DNA from: Burkholderia sp. Ac-20379
GTDB taxonomy: Bacteria; Pseudomonadota; Gammaproteobacteria; Burkholderiales; Burkholderiaceae
Direction: 5' to 3'
Assembly (NCBI RefSeq): GCF_017104645.1
Contig: NZ_JAAGPF010000001.1
Span: forward strand, 1-64,000
DNA length: 64,000 bases
Shown: piece by piece, positions 51,525 through 61,475 of the stretch
Numbering within the stretch: the stretch's first letter is position 1
Layout: the number at the start of each line of letters is the position of its first letter
Made by a program: the position numbers and the translations under genes
Notes under the pieces: model-generated
Told to the model about the DNA's origin: nothing
The model's database searches: none
The model's input: only the letters and a program-made list of their open reading frames with translations

Positions 51525-52328
51525 TCAGAGCTTGACTGCGAATGTGGCCAGAAACGTCGGCAGAAAATTGTCGATGACAAACCGTGGTTTGGGCTGCTTA
51601 TCTTCGTGGAATCCCTTGAGCACGAATCCAGCTTCCAGTTGACCGCCGATCTGTTCGCTCAAGCTATGACCGAATATCAAGGCGTCTCCGCTTGACTGCT
51701 TTCGAGCCAGTTCGGCCGGCGTGAGGTCGCGCACGTCCGAGTAAGGAACGCTGAAACGCGGGCGGATCAAACCCTGCGTGGACAATTCCGGGCTCCGGTC
51801 GGCAACGAAGACGACCGGATTGAAAAAGCTGCTGAGTAATCGCCCGCCTCCCGCGCGCAATACTCTGAAGCATTCGCGCCATACCGGGCGCACATCCGGC
51901 ACATACTGATTCGAAACAGGGTGAACAATCACGTCGAACGATGCCTCTGCAAAAACGGACAGATCGCGCATGTCGCCCTGAACGCATTTCAATGTGAGGC
52001 CATCGCGACGCGCGACCATCTCGTCCTGTTCGAGTTGCAAGGCGGACGCGTCGAACACCGTGACGTCGGCACCGGCTGCGGCGAGAACCGGCGCTTGCTG
52101 ACCGCCTGCCGAAGCGAGGCAGAGAATGCGTTGCGCCCGGACATCGGCTAGCCAGTGCGGAGGGAGCGCATTCGGCGTCAGATGGATGTTCCAATCGCCG
52201 CGGCGAGCGGCCGCGATCACGTCGGGGCCGACGGGTTGAGACCATTCGCACCGGCTCGCGGCCTGGCGGTCCCAGGCAATGCGATTGTGGTCGAAGATAT
52301 TGAATTCGCTGGTCGGTATGGTGGGCAT
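51525..52328 (-). CDS. SAM-dependent methyltransferase (class I)
   Basis: 267 residues. The Rossmann motif I region is RILCLASAGGQQAPVLAAAG, followed by VTVFDAS (acidic end of strand 2), QGDMRD (motif II) and VLRAGGGRLLSSF (motif III area). The substrate is not evident. ATG 52328 has GAGGA nine bases upstream; the longer frame upstream is non-coding in character. It stands alone between the MFS gene and a gene-poor stretch. Confidence 0.88.
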   Translation of the reverse strand: MPTIPTSEFNIFDHNRIAWDRQAASRCEWSQPVGPDVIAAARRGDWNIHLTPNALPPHWLADVRAQRILCLASAGGQQAPVLAAAGADVTVFDASALQLEQDEMVARRDGLTLKCVQGDMRDLSVFAEASFDVIVHPVSNQYVPDVRPVWRECFRVLRAGGGRLLSSFFNPVVFVADRSPELSTQGLIRPRFSVPYSDVRDLTPAELARKQSSGDALIFGHSLSEQIGGQLEAGFVLKGFHEDKQPKPRFVIDNFLPTFLATFAVKL

Positions 52329-52719
52329 CGTGTTTTCCTCGAATCGATCTGGAAAACTGCCTCTCGATACACTGGCCGCAAGCCTAACCCTGCATTGGCA
52401 AACCGTTGAACCCGGTATCTCGGGGAACGGCATGCGCTGGGGCGCCATCGAAATGAAAAGCAATGCGGCTCGCGCACGGGGCAGCGAGTGGGCAAGATGC
52501 GAAGGCATCAGGGCATTACTCGTTCATTCGACACACCTGTGAATTTTTAGAATGGCGGAATCAGTTTAACCGAACCACGGCAGCGAGGATATTGTCGTCA
52601 ATGGCCAGGGGTGACGGTGAACGAACGGTCACTGGCATTCGATGCCGGAATCGTCGACAATCCGGCGATGCGGCCATTCGGCCCGAACGAAAATCCATTC
52701 GCCGCGCACGGGAGCGCCA
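52329..52719. other. Intergenic region with mixed composition
   Basis: 391 bp divergent region. No gene is supported. A small inverted repeat (GTGAC near 52610, GTCAC near 52630) could be an operator, but this is weak. Confidence 0.45.
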
Positions 52720-53007
52720 ATGCAAGATGGATCGATCGCAATCGACGTCATATGGAAGCACAACTGCGATACGGAACCCATCCGTCTCGTGTCCGTCCTC
52801 GATCGGAATCGCCATGAGGTTCGCAAGCTTGAATTCTATCGCGATGGGCGAGTTGGATTCGCGGACGACAAGAGATCTGCGTTAGGAACACAACTCGGAT
52901 ACCTTCCAGTGCCTGCGTTGACCGAAATAAACGCCAACCCTGAGTTCGAAGCTCGGGAGACAACGATGAAGGCATTCGAAACGCTGTGGTCTCGCCATGC
53001 GACGTGA
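52720..53007 (+). CDS. DUF6881-like small protein
   Basis: 95 residues. The pattern IDVIWKHNCDTEPIRLVSVL, EVRKLEFYRDGRVGFAD, GTQLGYLPVPALTEI and NPEFEARETT corresponds to the DUF6881 family as I know it: short cytoplasmic proteins often scattered near polymorphic-toxin or mobile loci. No signal peptide or membrane segment is seen. ATG 52720 has GGGAG five bases upstream. No toxin partner is visible next to it. Confidence 0.7.
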   Translation: MQDGSIAIDVIWKHNCDTEPIRLVSVLDRNRHEVRKLEFYRDGRVGFADDKRSALGTQLGYLPVPALTEINANPEFEARETTMKAFETLWSRHAT

Positions 53008-53102
53008 CGACGATCCAAGCCGAGCTCGCCACTGCCCGGCATTCGCCGATTCATCGACAGCCGTTGACATCGGCCACGTTATGCACGAAACCGGAGCGCC
53101 TC

Positions 53103-53228
53103 GTGTCCGAAAATGATTTTGATCTGGAACTGGAGCGCCTGATGGAGCACTCGGTCGGCGAACTGCTCAAATCGGCGCGAATGGATCCCAAGGCGTTCGA
53201 TGCACTAAGACCCGCTAACGCAACCTAG
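53103..53228 (+). CDS. Possible 41-residue protein
   Basis: GTG 53103 opens a short frame (SENDFDLELERLMEHSVGEL and on) that is acidic, helical and free of the Arg/Ala bias of shadow frames. A GGAG lies a few bases upstream. It could be a real small gene or a gene fragment; no family is recognised. It lies just before an IS remnant. Confidence 0.35.
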   Translation: MSENDFDLELERLMEHSVGELLKSARMDPKAFDALRPANAT

Positions 53229-53260
53229 ACACGAAGCGGCGAACGTCATATTGTCGCGAG

Positions 53261-53478
53261 ATGGCAAGACGCAAAATCAGTAACGAGTTGTGGGTGGCGC
53301 TGGAGCCGCTGATTCCGGAGTTCACCCCATCGCCCAAAGGCGGACGGCGACGCACGCCTGGTTTGCAGGCTTCGGCAAACTGCGTATCCGCTTCGAGCGA
53401 TGGCTCGATATCCACACGGCGTTGCTCAAACTCGCAGCAGCCATTATCTGTGCGCGATTCATTGATGACTTGTATTAG
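53261..53478 (+). pseudogene. IS5-family transposase remnant (internal deletion)
   Basis: ATG 53261 begins the typical IS5-group N-terminus MARRKISNELWVALEPLIPE followed by SPKGGRRRT. Near 53355 the reading jumps to another frame that gives the family's C-terminal end: WFAGFGKLRIRFERWLDIH, then ALLKLAAAIICARFIDDLY and stop. The whole catalytic centre is missing, so the element cannot be active. I saw no clear terminal inverted repeats. Confidence 0.82.
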
Positions 53479-53927
53479 CCACTCTAAGTGGGGGCCATGT
53501 CCGGAGTTACGGGGGCAACTCCAGCGCATGCTTTCTCAGGAAAAGGGGGATCGTATTAACGCGCCAACTGCACAGCTCGATGGCGGAGCTGGTGGTATTT
53601 CCACAAGCTGCTAATCGCCCCGATTAATCGGCAGCGCACCATCCGCGACCGGAAGGGCCATTATTCATATGTGGCGATAGAGGATTGCATGCGCTACACT
53701 GCGCCCGAATAGCACGCTCGCCATGACAAATTAAGCCGTTCAAAGCTTTCATGGCTCGTTCAAATATCAATATCGATTGACGTTGCATACGTAGATCGCC
53801 CGGCCGGATCCTGGCCACCGGGCGGCGCCTGCATGCCAACGCTGAATCAGAATCCAGACAGCCGGTCGCGGCAGATATTCCGGCATGCCGCGATTGTCCT
53901 GACGACCACACATCGGGGATCACGCCC
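53479..53927. other. Intergenic region upstream of the autotransporter
   Basis: 449 bp without a supported gene. It includes an inverted repeat at 53607-53635 (GCTGCTAATCG ... CGATTA ... GCAGC) without a T tail, and an AT-rich stretch at 53730-53780 that may hold the promoter. Confidence 0.5.
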
Positions 53928-56900
53928 ATGCATCATCGACAACACTTGCCGCGTCCGCGCATGACGCGCCTGGCTGCCAGCCTGCTGTTCGTGTTCGGGC
54001 CGCCGATCGTGATGCTCGCCGCGAGCCGCGACGCTTTCGCGAGCTGTGTGACGACCGCTACCTTCATCGTCTGTCCGGCCGGCACGCGCGTCGACAGTTT
54101 ATCGTCCGCGAGCAACTTTGCGATCCTCTCCGTGAATACCGGCGCGACCATCAGCGTCCCGCCGCTCTCCGGTGGCGCCGCGGTGACGCTGAGTGGCAAT
54201 AACGTCACGCTGAACAACTACGGATACATCGATCCGTTGGTCGACGGCGGCCAAAGCGTGGCAGCAACGGGTGCGCTCCTCGGCAACAGCGCCACCAATC
54301 TAGTGAGCGTCGACAACACCCAGAATGGCACACTCAACGGCCTCGTCGACATTTCCAGCCTGATGAGCTTCGGGGGCCAGGCGCTGATCGTGCAGAACGG
54401 TGGCGGCGCGAACGGCATCACGACGATCACGAACGAAGGCTCGATCGGCATGTCGATCTTCGGCACCGGCAGCTTCACAGCCGCCGATGCCCCCGCCATC
54501 CTCAGCTACGGTGGCGCGGCAACCCAGTTCATCAATTTCAGTACGATCACGGGCCGGATCGGCTTTACGGCACCGTCGACCGCCGGGCAGCACAATACCT
54601 TCGTCAATGCCGGGACAATCAACGGCAGCGTCTATCTGGGCGACAACGCCAGCGGCAATACCTTTACCGCCGTGTCCGGGTCGAGCGTCAACAACGCAGG
54701 TGTCGCGGGCGCGGGCACGATCACGGCCGGCGCCTCGGTCGTGAAGTTTGCGGGGGCCGGGATCGTCGATGCGGGCACCGGCAGCGGCAACACGCTGGTC
54801 CTGCAAAACTCGGCGACGAGCGCTGGCACCGGCACGGCAGGCACCGCCACGACGCTCAGTGGCGCCAACTATCTCGATTTCCAGAATCTCGTCGTCAACA
54901 GTGGCACCTGGAACCTGCAGGGCAACCTGGTCAGCGGCAGCGCGACGATCAACGATGGCCTTGTCAATGCGGGCAGTTCGGGCGTATTCGGCAGTGGCAC
55001 CTTGACGACCAACGGCGGTGCCCTCGCCTCGTCGGTTCCGGGTCTGACGCTGGCGAACCCGATCGTGCTGAACGGCACGAACTTTTCGATCAACGGCACG
55101 AACGCGTTGACGCTCGGCGGCGTGATCAGCGGCAACGGGGCCTTGACGATCAACGACACCGCGCCGGTCACGCTGAACGGCGCGAATACCTTTGGCGGCG
55201 GCATCACGCTGGCGAGCGGCGGCCTCGTCCTCGGCAATGCCGGCGCAACGGGCAGCGGCACCTTGAGCGTCACGGGCGCGTCCTCGCTGGACAACAGCGC
55301 GGCCATGCTGCTGAACAGCAATCTGCAGATCAACACCGGCGCTTCATTGTCGCTGCCGGGCAGCCATGCCCTCTCCCTGCTCGGCAACGTGTCCGGTGCC
55401 GGCGACCTCTCATGGAACGGCTCGGGCACCCTGACCCTAGACGGCGTGAATACCTTCGGCGGCGGCATCACGCTGGCGAGCGGCGGCCTCGTCCTCGGCA
55501 ATGCCGGCGCAGCGGGCAGCGGCACGCTGAGCGTCACGGGCACGTCCTCGCTGGACAACAGCGTGAGCATGCTGCTCGACAACGATCTGCAGATCAACAC
55601 CGGCGCTACCTTGTCGCTGCTGGGCAGCCATGACCTCTCCCTGCTCGGCAGCGTGTCCGGTGCCGGCGACCTCTCATGGGACGGCTCGGGTACCTTGACC
55701 CTGTCGGGAGCCGATTCGTCGACGGGTACGTTCCACATCATCAACGGAACCGTGCAGACCGACCCGGACGGCACGCTGTCCTCAACCGGCGCAGTGTCAA
55801 TCACGCCCGGCGCCACGCTCGACCTGAGCGGGGGCGGCAACCAGACCATCGGTTCGCTGGGCGGCCTCGGCGGCACCGTCGCCCTCGGCAGCCATACCTT
55901 GACCCTGAGCGGCCTCGGCAATACCGAATTCGACGGCGGCATCACGGGCTCCGGAAGCGTGATCAAGAACGGCACCGGCGTGCAGACGCTCGGCGGCGCC
56001 AGCACCTTCAGCGGCGGCCTCGCGCTGAACGCGGGCGGACTGGCCGTCGGCAACAACGCGGCGCTCGGTGCGGGCGCCCTGAGCGTGAACGGCGACACGA
56101 CGCTCGCCGCGAGCACCGCCGCGGTGCAGCTGACCAATGCGATCACGATCGGCGCCGGCAAGACGCTGAGCGTGCAAGGCGCCAATGCCCTCACGCTGGG
56201 CGGCACGATTTCCGGCGCCAGCGGCACGCTGGCACTGGCCGGCACAGGCTCCCTGACCCTCACGGGCACCAACACTTACGGCAGCACCACGCTCTCCGGC
56301 GGCACGCTGATCGTCGGCAGCACCACGGCGCTCGGCTCGGGTAGCGTCACGGTGGCCAGCAGCGCATCGATCGACACGAAGATCAACCGAACGCTGACCA
56401 ACGCGATCACGCTGAATGCGGATCTGAGCGTCGCCGGCTCGGCGAACCTGGCGCTGAACGGCGTGCTGTCCGGCACCGGCGGCCTGATCAAGAACGGCGC
56501 GGCGTTGATGGGGATCGGCGGCACCAACACCTTCACCGGTGCGCTGACGATCAACGCGGGCTCGCTGCTGATCCTGAATGCCGCAGCAACGTCGGCATCG
56601 AACGATGTGGCACTGCAGAACGCGGGCGCCACGCTCGACGTGAGCAACACCGGGGCCGCGACGACGATCGGTACGCTGACCGGCGTGGCGGGCAGCACCG
56701 TGACGCTGGGCTCGAACACGCTGTCGCTCGGCAATGCCGGCAACGGCAACTTTGCCGGCACGATCAGCGGCACCGCCGGGCTCGTCAAGCAAGGCAGCGG
56801 CACCGAGACGCTGAGCGGCGCGAACACCTATACGGGCGGCACGACGATCAACGCCGGCACGCTCGCCATCGGCGCGGGCGGCAGCCTCGCAACGACGGGC

Positions 56901-59900
56901 GCGGTGACGATCGCGGGCGCGGGCGCGCGCTTCGATATCAGCGGCGCGTCGGGCGACACGAGCATCGGCGATCTGTCCGGCACGACCGGCCAGGTCACGC
57001 TCGGCGCGAATACGCTGAATTTCGGCACCGCCACCGATCAGAGCTTCGGCGGCACGATCAGCGGCACCGGCGGCATCACGAAACAGGGCAGCGGCACGCA
57101 GACCCTCACCGGTGCGAACACGTTCACCGGCACCGCGACGGTAGCAGCCGGCACGCTGGCCCTGTCGGGCGCGGGCAGCCTGACTGCCTCGACGGACGTC
57201 AATCTGGCGAACGCAGGCGCGGCACTCGATGTCAGCGGCGCGACCAGCGCGCCGACGATCGGCGCGCTGGCCGGCGTGACGGGCTCGAGCGTGACGCTCG
57301 GCGCGAACACGCTGACACTCGGCGATGCATCGAACACCGCGTTCGGCGGCACGATCGACGGCACGGGCGGCATCGTCAAGCAAGGCAGCGGCACCGAAAC
57401 GCTGAGCGGCGCGAACACCTACACCGGCGGCACGACGATCTCGGCCGGCACACTCGCGCTGTCGGGCAACGGCAGTCTCGCGTCGACGGGCGCCGTGAAC
57501 GTCGCCGGCAACGGTGCGAGCTTCGATATCTCGGGCGCGTCGGGCACTGCGACGGTCGGCGCCTTGTCGGGCGGCGGCGGCAGCGCCCTCTCGCTGGGCG
57601 GCAACACGCTAAGCTTCGGCGATGCGACGAACCGGACGCTCGCCAGCACCGTGACGGGCACCGGCGGCCTCGTCAAGCAAGGCGCGGGCGTCGAAACCTT
57701 GAGCGGCAACAACAGCTACAGCGGCGGCACATCGCTGAACGCGGGCGGCCTCGTGGTCAGCAGCAATACGGCGCTCGGCACCGGCGCGCTGACCGTGAAC
57801 GGCACTGCTTCGCTCGACAGCAGCACGGCGGCCGAACTGGCCAACAACGTCGTGCTGAATGCCGGACTGACCGTCAGGGGTACGAATGACCTGACGCTCG
57901 ACGGCGCGATTTCCGGCACCGGCGGCCTCACCAAGCAAGGCAGCGCGACGCTGACCCTGAACGGCACCAACACCTACACCGGCGGCACCGAGGTCAACGC
58001 CGGCACGCTCGCGCTCGGCGCGGGCGCGAGCCTGGCGGCGAGCGGCATTGTGGATGTCGCGAGCGGCGCGACGCTCGACCTCTCCGCCGGCAACGGCACG
58101 CAGACGGTCGGCACGCTGACCGGCGCCGGCGCGGTCAATGTCGGCGCCAACCGCGTCACGCTCGGCAGCGCGAGCGACGGCACCTACAGCGGCGTGATCG
58201 CCGGCAGCGGCAGCCTCGACAAAGTGGGCACCGGCACCGAAACGCTGACCGGCGCGAACGCCTTCACGGGCGGCACGACCATCGACGCCGGCACGCTCGC
58301 ACTCGGCGCCGGCGGCCGTCTCGCCGCGAACGGCACGGTCACCCTGAACGGCGCGGGAACCGGCTTCGACATCAGCGCGGCCGGCGCGAACCAGACCATC
58401 GGCGCGCTGGCCGGCAGCGGCGGCAACGTCACGCTCGGCGCCAACACGCTGAGCTTCGGCAACGCGGCGAGTCAAACTTTCGGCGGCGTGATCAGCGGCA
58501 CCGGCGGCGTCGTCAAGCAAGGTTCGGGCACCGAAACGCTGAGTGGCACGAACACCTACACGGGCGGCACCACGATCGATGCGGGCACGCTGGCGCTGTC
58601 GGGCGCCGGCAGCCTGGCGAGCGGCGGCAAGCAGACGCTAAGCGGCAGCACGCTGACGCTAAGCGGCGTGAGCACGGGATTCGACATCAGCGCGGCAAAC
58701 GGCAACCGGACGGTCGGCGCGCTGTCGGGCGTGGCAGGCAGCACGATCACGCTGGGCAGCAATACGCTGACGTTCGGCGATGGGACGGACCAGACGCTCG
58801 CCACCAACGTGACGGGCACCGGCGGCCTCGTCAAACAAGGCTCGGGCGTCGAAACATTGAGCGGCAACAACAGCTATAGCGGCGGCACCTCGATCATCAA
58901 CTCAGGCGGCCTCGTGGTCGGCAGCAACACGGCGCTGGGCACCGGTGCGCTGTTCGTGAACCACGAGGCGTCGCTCACGAGCAGCACGGCTGTGACACTG
59001 GCCAACAACGTGGAGGTGAACTCGAACTTGATCGTCTATGGCAGCAACAACCTCACGCTCGACGGCGCCCTCTCGGGCACCGGCGGCCTGAGCAAGATCG
59101 GCACCGGCACGCTGACGCTGAACGGCACCAACACCTACACGGGCGGCACGAGGATCAATGCCGGCACCCTGGCACTCGGTGCGAACGCGAGCCTCACGGC
59201 GAGCGGCATCGTGAATGTCGCGAGCGGCGCAACGCTCGATCTGTCCGCCGGCAGCGGCACGCTGACGGTCGGCACGCTGGCCGGCGCGGGCGCGGTCAAT
59301 GTCGGCACCAACCGGGTCAAGCTCGGCAGCGACACCTACGTCGCCAGCTACGGCGCCTATAGCGGCGCGATCACCGGCAGCGGCGGCGTCGACAAGGTCG
59401 GCACCAGCACCGAAATGCTGACGGGCGCGAACACCTACACGGGTGGCACGACCATCGACGCCGGCACGCTCGCACTCGGCGCAGGCGGCAGCCTCGCCGC
59501 GAACGGCAGCGTGACGCTGACCTCGGCCGGCGCAAGCTTCGACGTCTCGAACGGCGTCAACCCGAGCATCGGCGCATTGAGCGGTGTGCTCGGCACGACC
59601 GTCACGCTGGGCGCGCAGACCTTGAGCGTCGCCGGCAACGGCACGCCCGTGTTCGGCGGCGCGCTGAACGGCACGGGCGGCTTCACGCTGACCGGCGGCC
59701 AGCAGACGCTGTCGGGTGCGAACACCTATACCGGCGCCACCTCGATCGCCAGTGGCGCGACGCTGCTGTTGAGCGGCACGGGCAGCATCGCGTCGTCAAG
59801 CGGGGTCGCCAACGCCGGCACGCTCGACCTCTCCGGCACGACGAGCGGCGCGACGATCTCGAACCTGAGCGGTGCGGGCGCCGTCGCGCTCGGCAGCCAG

Positions 59901-61475
59901 ACGCTGACGCTGACGAACACCAGCGGCACCTATGGCGGCACATTCAACGGCACCGGCAAGCTGCTGTTGCAAAACACCGGCTCGCTCGTGCTGACCGGCA
60001 ACAGCAGCGCGTTCAGCGGATCGACCGAACTGGCCTCCGGCCTGCTCGAAGTGGGCGATGCCAACACGCCGACGGCGGTGCTCGGCGGCAACGTGCTCGT
60101 CGACACTGGTGCGACGCTGCGCGGGCACGGCACCATCGGCGGCAACGTGATCAACAACGGCATCGTGATGCCGGGCGGTTCGATCGGCACGCTGAGCGTC
60201 GGCGGCAACTATGCGCAGTCGAGCGGCGCGACGCTCGCCATCGAAGTCAGCCCGACCGACGCCTCGCAACTGAAGGTAAGCGGCAGCGCAACGCTGAACG
60301 GCGTGCTCGCGATCACCTACGATCCGGGTACCTACACGGCGAAGACCTACACGCTGGTGTCGGCGGCGGGCGGCGTGAGCGGCACGTTCAGCAGCACGAC
60401 CAGCACCGGCGCATCGAATCTCGGGACGCTGACGCAGAGCGTCGATTACACCGCGAACGCGGTCAACCTGGCGCTGGCGAATCCGGCCGACACGAGCGGT
60501 TCCGGCGACACCAGTGGTTCCGGCACGACGGCGCCGGTGGTCATCGCGCCCACCAACACGAGCATCTACACCGCACTCGGCACCACCGCGATCCTCGGTG
60601 CGCAGGCGCAGGGCAGCGCACTGCTCGCCCGTCTGGGCCCCAGCGCAGCGGGTATGTCGGCGACGCCGTCGGGCTGGATCACCGCGACGGGCAGCCAGAC
60701 CAAGGTGGGCGGCACGAACGGCGCGCCGGGCTTCCAGAGCCAGCGTTACGGCTTCCTCGGCGGCGTCGAGCGCCGGTTCGGCGACTACACGGTGGGCATC
60801 GCCGCCGGTTACGACCATGCCGACATCAGCGAGCGAACCACTGGCGATTCGGGCACGACCGACAGCCTGCGTGCCGCGCTGTATGCGCAGCGCAGCGTCG
60901 GCGCGGTGAATCTCGCGGCCACCTTCGGCGCGGGGCTCGATTTCCTGTCGCAGAAGCGTCCGTTCGGCACGGTCAAGGCCGAAGGCGACCACATGGGCCA
61001 GGAGTTCAACCTGGGCAGCCAGGCCAGCCTGCCGATGCAACTGGGCAGCGTGACCGTGACGCCGAGCGTCGGTCTGCGCTTTGCGTACTTCCATGCGAAC
61101 GGCTTCGGCGAAAGCGGCGCGGGTGGACAGAACCTGAGCGTGGGCTCGGACAACGTGCGCAGCTTGCAGCCGTATGCGCAGATCGCGTTCGATCGCGCGT
61201 TCGGCGATGCATTCCGGCCGGTGCAGGTGCAGATGCGTGTCGGCTACGCGCACGAGCTGCTCGATACGAATCGCGCGGTGAGCGTTGCTTCGCAAGACGG
61301 CACGCTGTTCACGGCGCCGGGGACGACCCTGCCGCGCGGGTATCTGACCGTGGGCGCTGGCGTCACCTTCCATCCGGCCAAGCAACTCGATGTGTCCTTG
61401 AATTACGACGGGATGATCAACACCACGCATGCGTCGGCGCAGCAAGGCAGCGTGCGGGTGAATTACCGGTTCTGA
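53928..61475 (+). CDS. Giant autotransporter (type Va) with beta-helix passenger
   Basis: 2515 residues. The N-terminal signal peptide has its hydrophobic core at about 15-33 and likely cleavage after SRDAFA. The passenger begins with a two-cysteine segment (CVTTATFIVC), then runs to about residue 2190 as a Gly/Thr/Ser/Asn-rich beta-helix. At least eleven autotransporter-associated strand repeats of the SGANTYTGGTTINAGTLAL type are visible. The last 275 residues or so (from GWITATGSQTKVG) form the 12-strand outer-membrane barrel ending in VRVNYRF, with the terminal Phe required by the BAM machinery. No enzyme motif is visible, so an adhesin or biofilm role is the best inference. ATG 53928 starts the signal peptide. 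Cysteine is nearly absent after the N-terminus, as usual for secreted passengers. Confidence 0.96.
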   Translation: MHHRQHLPRPRMTRLAASLLFVFGPPIVMLAASRDAFASCVTTATFIVCPAGTRVDSLSSASNFAILSVNTGATISVPPLSGGAAVTLSGNNVTLNNYGYIDPLVDGGQSVAATGALLGNSATNLVSVDNTQNGTLNGLVDISSLMSFGGQALIVQNGGGANGITTITNEGSIGMSIFGTGSFTAADAPAILSYGGAATQFINFSTITGRIGFTAPSTAGQHNTFVNAGTINGSVYLGDNASGNTFTAVSGSSVNNAGVAGAGTITAGASVVKFAGAGIVDAGTGSGNTLVLQNSATSAGTGTAGTATTLSGANYLDFQNLVVNSGTWNLQGNLVSGSATINDGLVNAGSSGVFGSGTLTTNGGALASSVPGLTLANPIVLNGTNFSINGTNALTLGGVISGNGALTINDTAPVTLNGANTFGGGITLASGGLVLGNAGATGSGTLSVTGASSLDNSAAMLLNSNLQINTGASLSLPGSHALSLLGNVSGAGDLSWNGSGTLTLDGVNTFGGGITLASGGLVLGNAGAAGSGTLSVTGTSSLDNSVSMLLDNDLQINTGATLSLLGSHDLSLLGSVSGAGDLSWDGSGTLTLSGADSSTGTFHIINGTVQTDPDGTLSSTGAVSITPGATLDLSGGGNQTIGSLGGLGGTVALGSHTLTLSGLGNTEFDGGITGSGSVIKNGTGVQTLGGASTFSGGLALNAGGLAVGNNAALGAGALSVNGDTTLAASTAAVQLTNAITIGAGKTLSVQGANALTLGGTISGASGTLALAGTGSLTLTGTNTYGSTTLSGGTLIVGSTTALGSGSVTVASSASIDTKINRTLTNAITLNADLSVAGSANLALNGVLSGTGGLIKNGAALMGIGGTNTFTGALTINAGSLLILNAAATSASNDVALQNAGATLDVSNTGAATTIGTLTGVAGSTVTLGSNTLSLGNAGNGNFAGTISGTAGLVKQGSGTETLSGANTYTGGTTINAGTLAIGAGGSLATTGAVTIAGAGARFDISGASGDTSIGDLSGTTGQVTLGANTLNFGTATDQSFGGTISGTGGITKQGSGTQTLTGANTFTGTATVAAGTLALSGAGSLTASTDVNLANAGAALDVSGATSAPTIGALAGVTGSSVTLGANTLTLGDASNTAFGGTIDGTGGIVKQGSGTETLSGANTYTGGTTISAGTLALSGNGSLASTGAVNVAGNGASFDISGASGTATVGALSGGGGSALSLGGNTLSFGDATNRTLASTVTGTGGLVKQGAGVETLSGNNSYSGGTSLNAGGLVVSSNTALGTGALTVNGTASLDSSTAAELANNVVLNAGLTVRGTNDLTLDGAISGTGGLTKQGSATLTLNGTNTYTGGTEVNAGTLALGAGASLAASGIVDVASGATLDLSAGNGTQTVGTLTGAGAVNVGANRVTLGSASDGTYSGVIAGSGSLDKVGTGTETLTGANAFTGGTTIDAGTLALGAGGRLAANGTVTLNGAGTGFDISAAGANQTIGALAGSGGNVTLGANTLSFGNAASQTFGGVISGTGGVVKQGSGTETLSGTNTYTGGTTIDAGTLALSGAGSLASGGKQTLSGSTLTLSGVSTGFDISAANGNRTVGALSGVAGSTITLGSNTLTFGDGTDQTLATNVTGTGGLVKQGSGVETLSGNNSYSGGTSIINSGGLVVGSNTALGTGALFVNHEASLTSSTAVTLANNVEVNSNLIVYGSNNLTLDGALSGTGGLSKIGTGTLTLNGTNTYTGGTRINAGTLALGANASLTASGIVNVASGATLDLSAGSGTLTVGTLAGAGAVNVGTNRVKLGSDTYVASYGAYSGAITGSGGVDKVGTSTEMLTGANTYTGGTTIDAGTLALGAGGSLAANGSVTLTSAGASFDVSNGVNPSIGALSGVLGTTVTLGAQTLSVAGNGTPVFGGALNGTGGFTLTGGQQTLSGANTYTGATSIASGATLLLSGTGSIASSSGVANAGTLDLSGTTSGATISNLSGAGAVALGSQTLTLTNTSGTYGGTFNGTGKLLLQNTGSLVLTGNSSAFSGSTELASGLLEVGDANTPTAVLGGNVLVDTGATLRGHGTIGGNVINNGIVMPGGSIGTLSVGGNYAQSSGATLAIEVSPTDASQLKVSGSATLNGVLAITYDPGTYTAKTYTLVSAAGGVSGTFSSTTSTGASNLGTLTQSVDYTANAVNLALANPADTSGSGDTSGSGTTAPVVIAPTNTSIYTALGTTAILGAQAQGSALLARLGPSAAGMSATPSGWITATGSQTKVGGTNGAPGFQSQRYGFLGGVERRFGDYTVGIAAGYDHADISERTTGDSGTTDSLRAALYAQRSVGAVNLAATFGAGLDFLSQKRPFGTVKAEGDHMGQEFNLGSQASLPMQLGSVTVTPSVGLRFAYFHANGFGESGAGGQNLSVGSDNVRSLQPYAQIAFDRAFGDAFRPVQVQMRVGYAHELLDTNRAVSVASQDGTLFTAPGTTLPRGYLTVGAGVTFHPAKQLDVSLNYDGMINTTHASAQQGSVRVNYRF
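55184..55711 (+). repeat. 264-bp tandem duplication inside the autotransporter gene
   Basis: The block starting GAATACCTTTGGCGGCGGCA at 55184 recurs at 55448 with the same order of following codons (88 residues per unit). Differences are few and partly silent, so the duplication is recent and preserves the frame. Confidence 0.9.
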
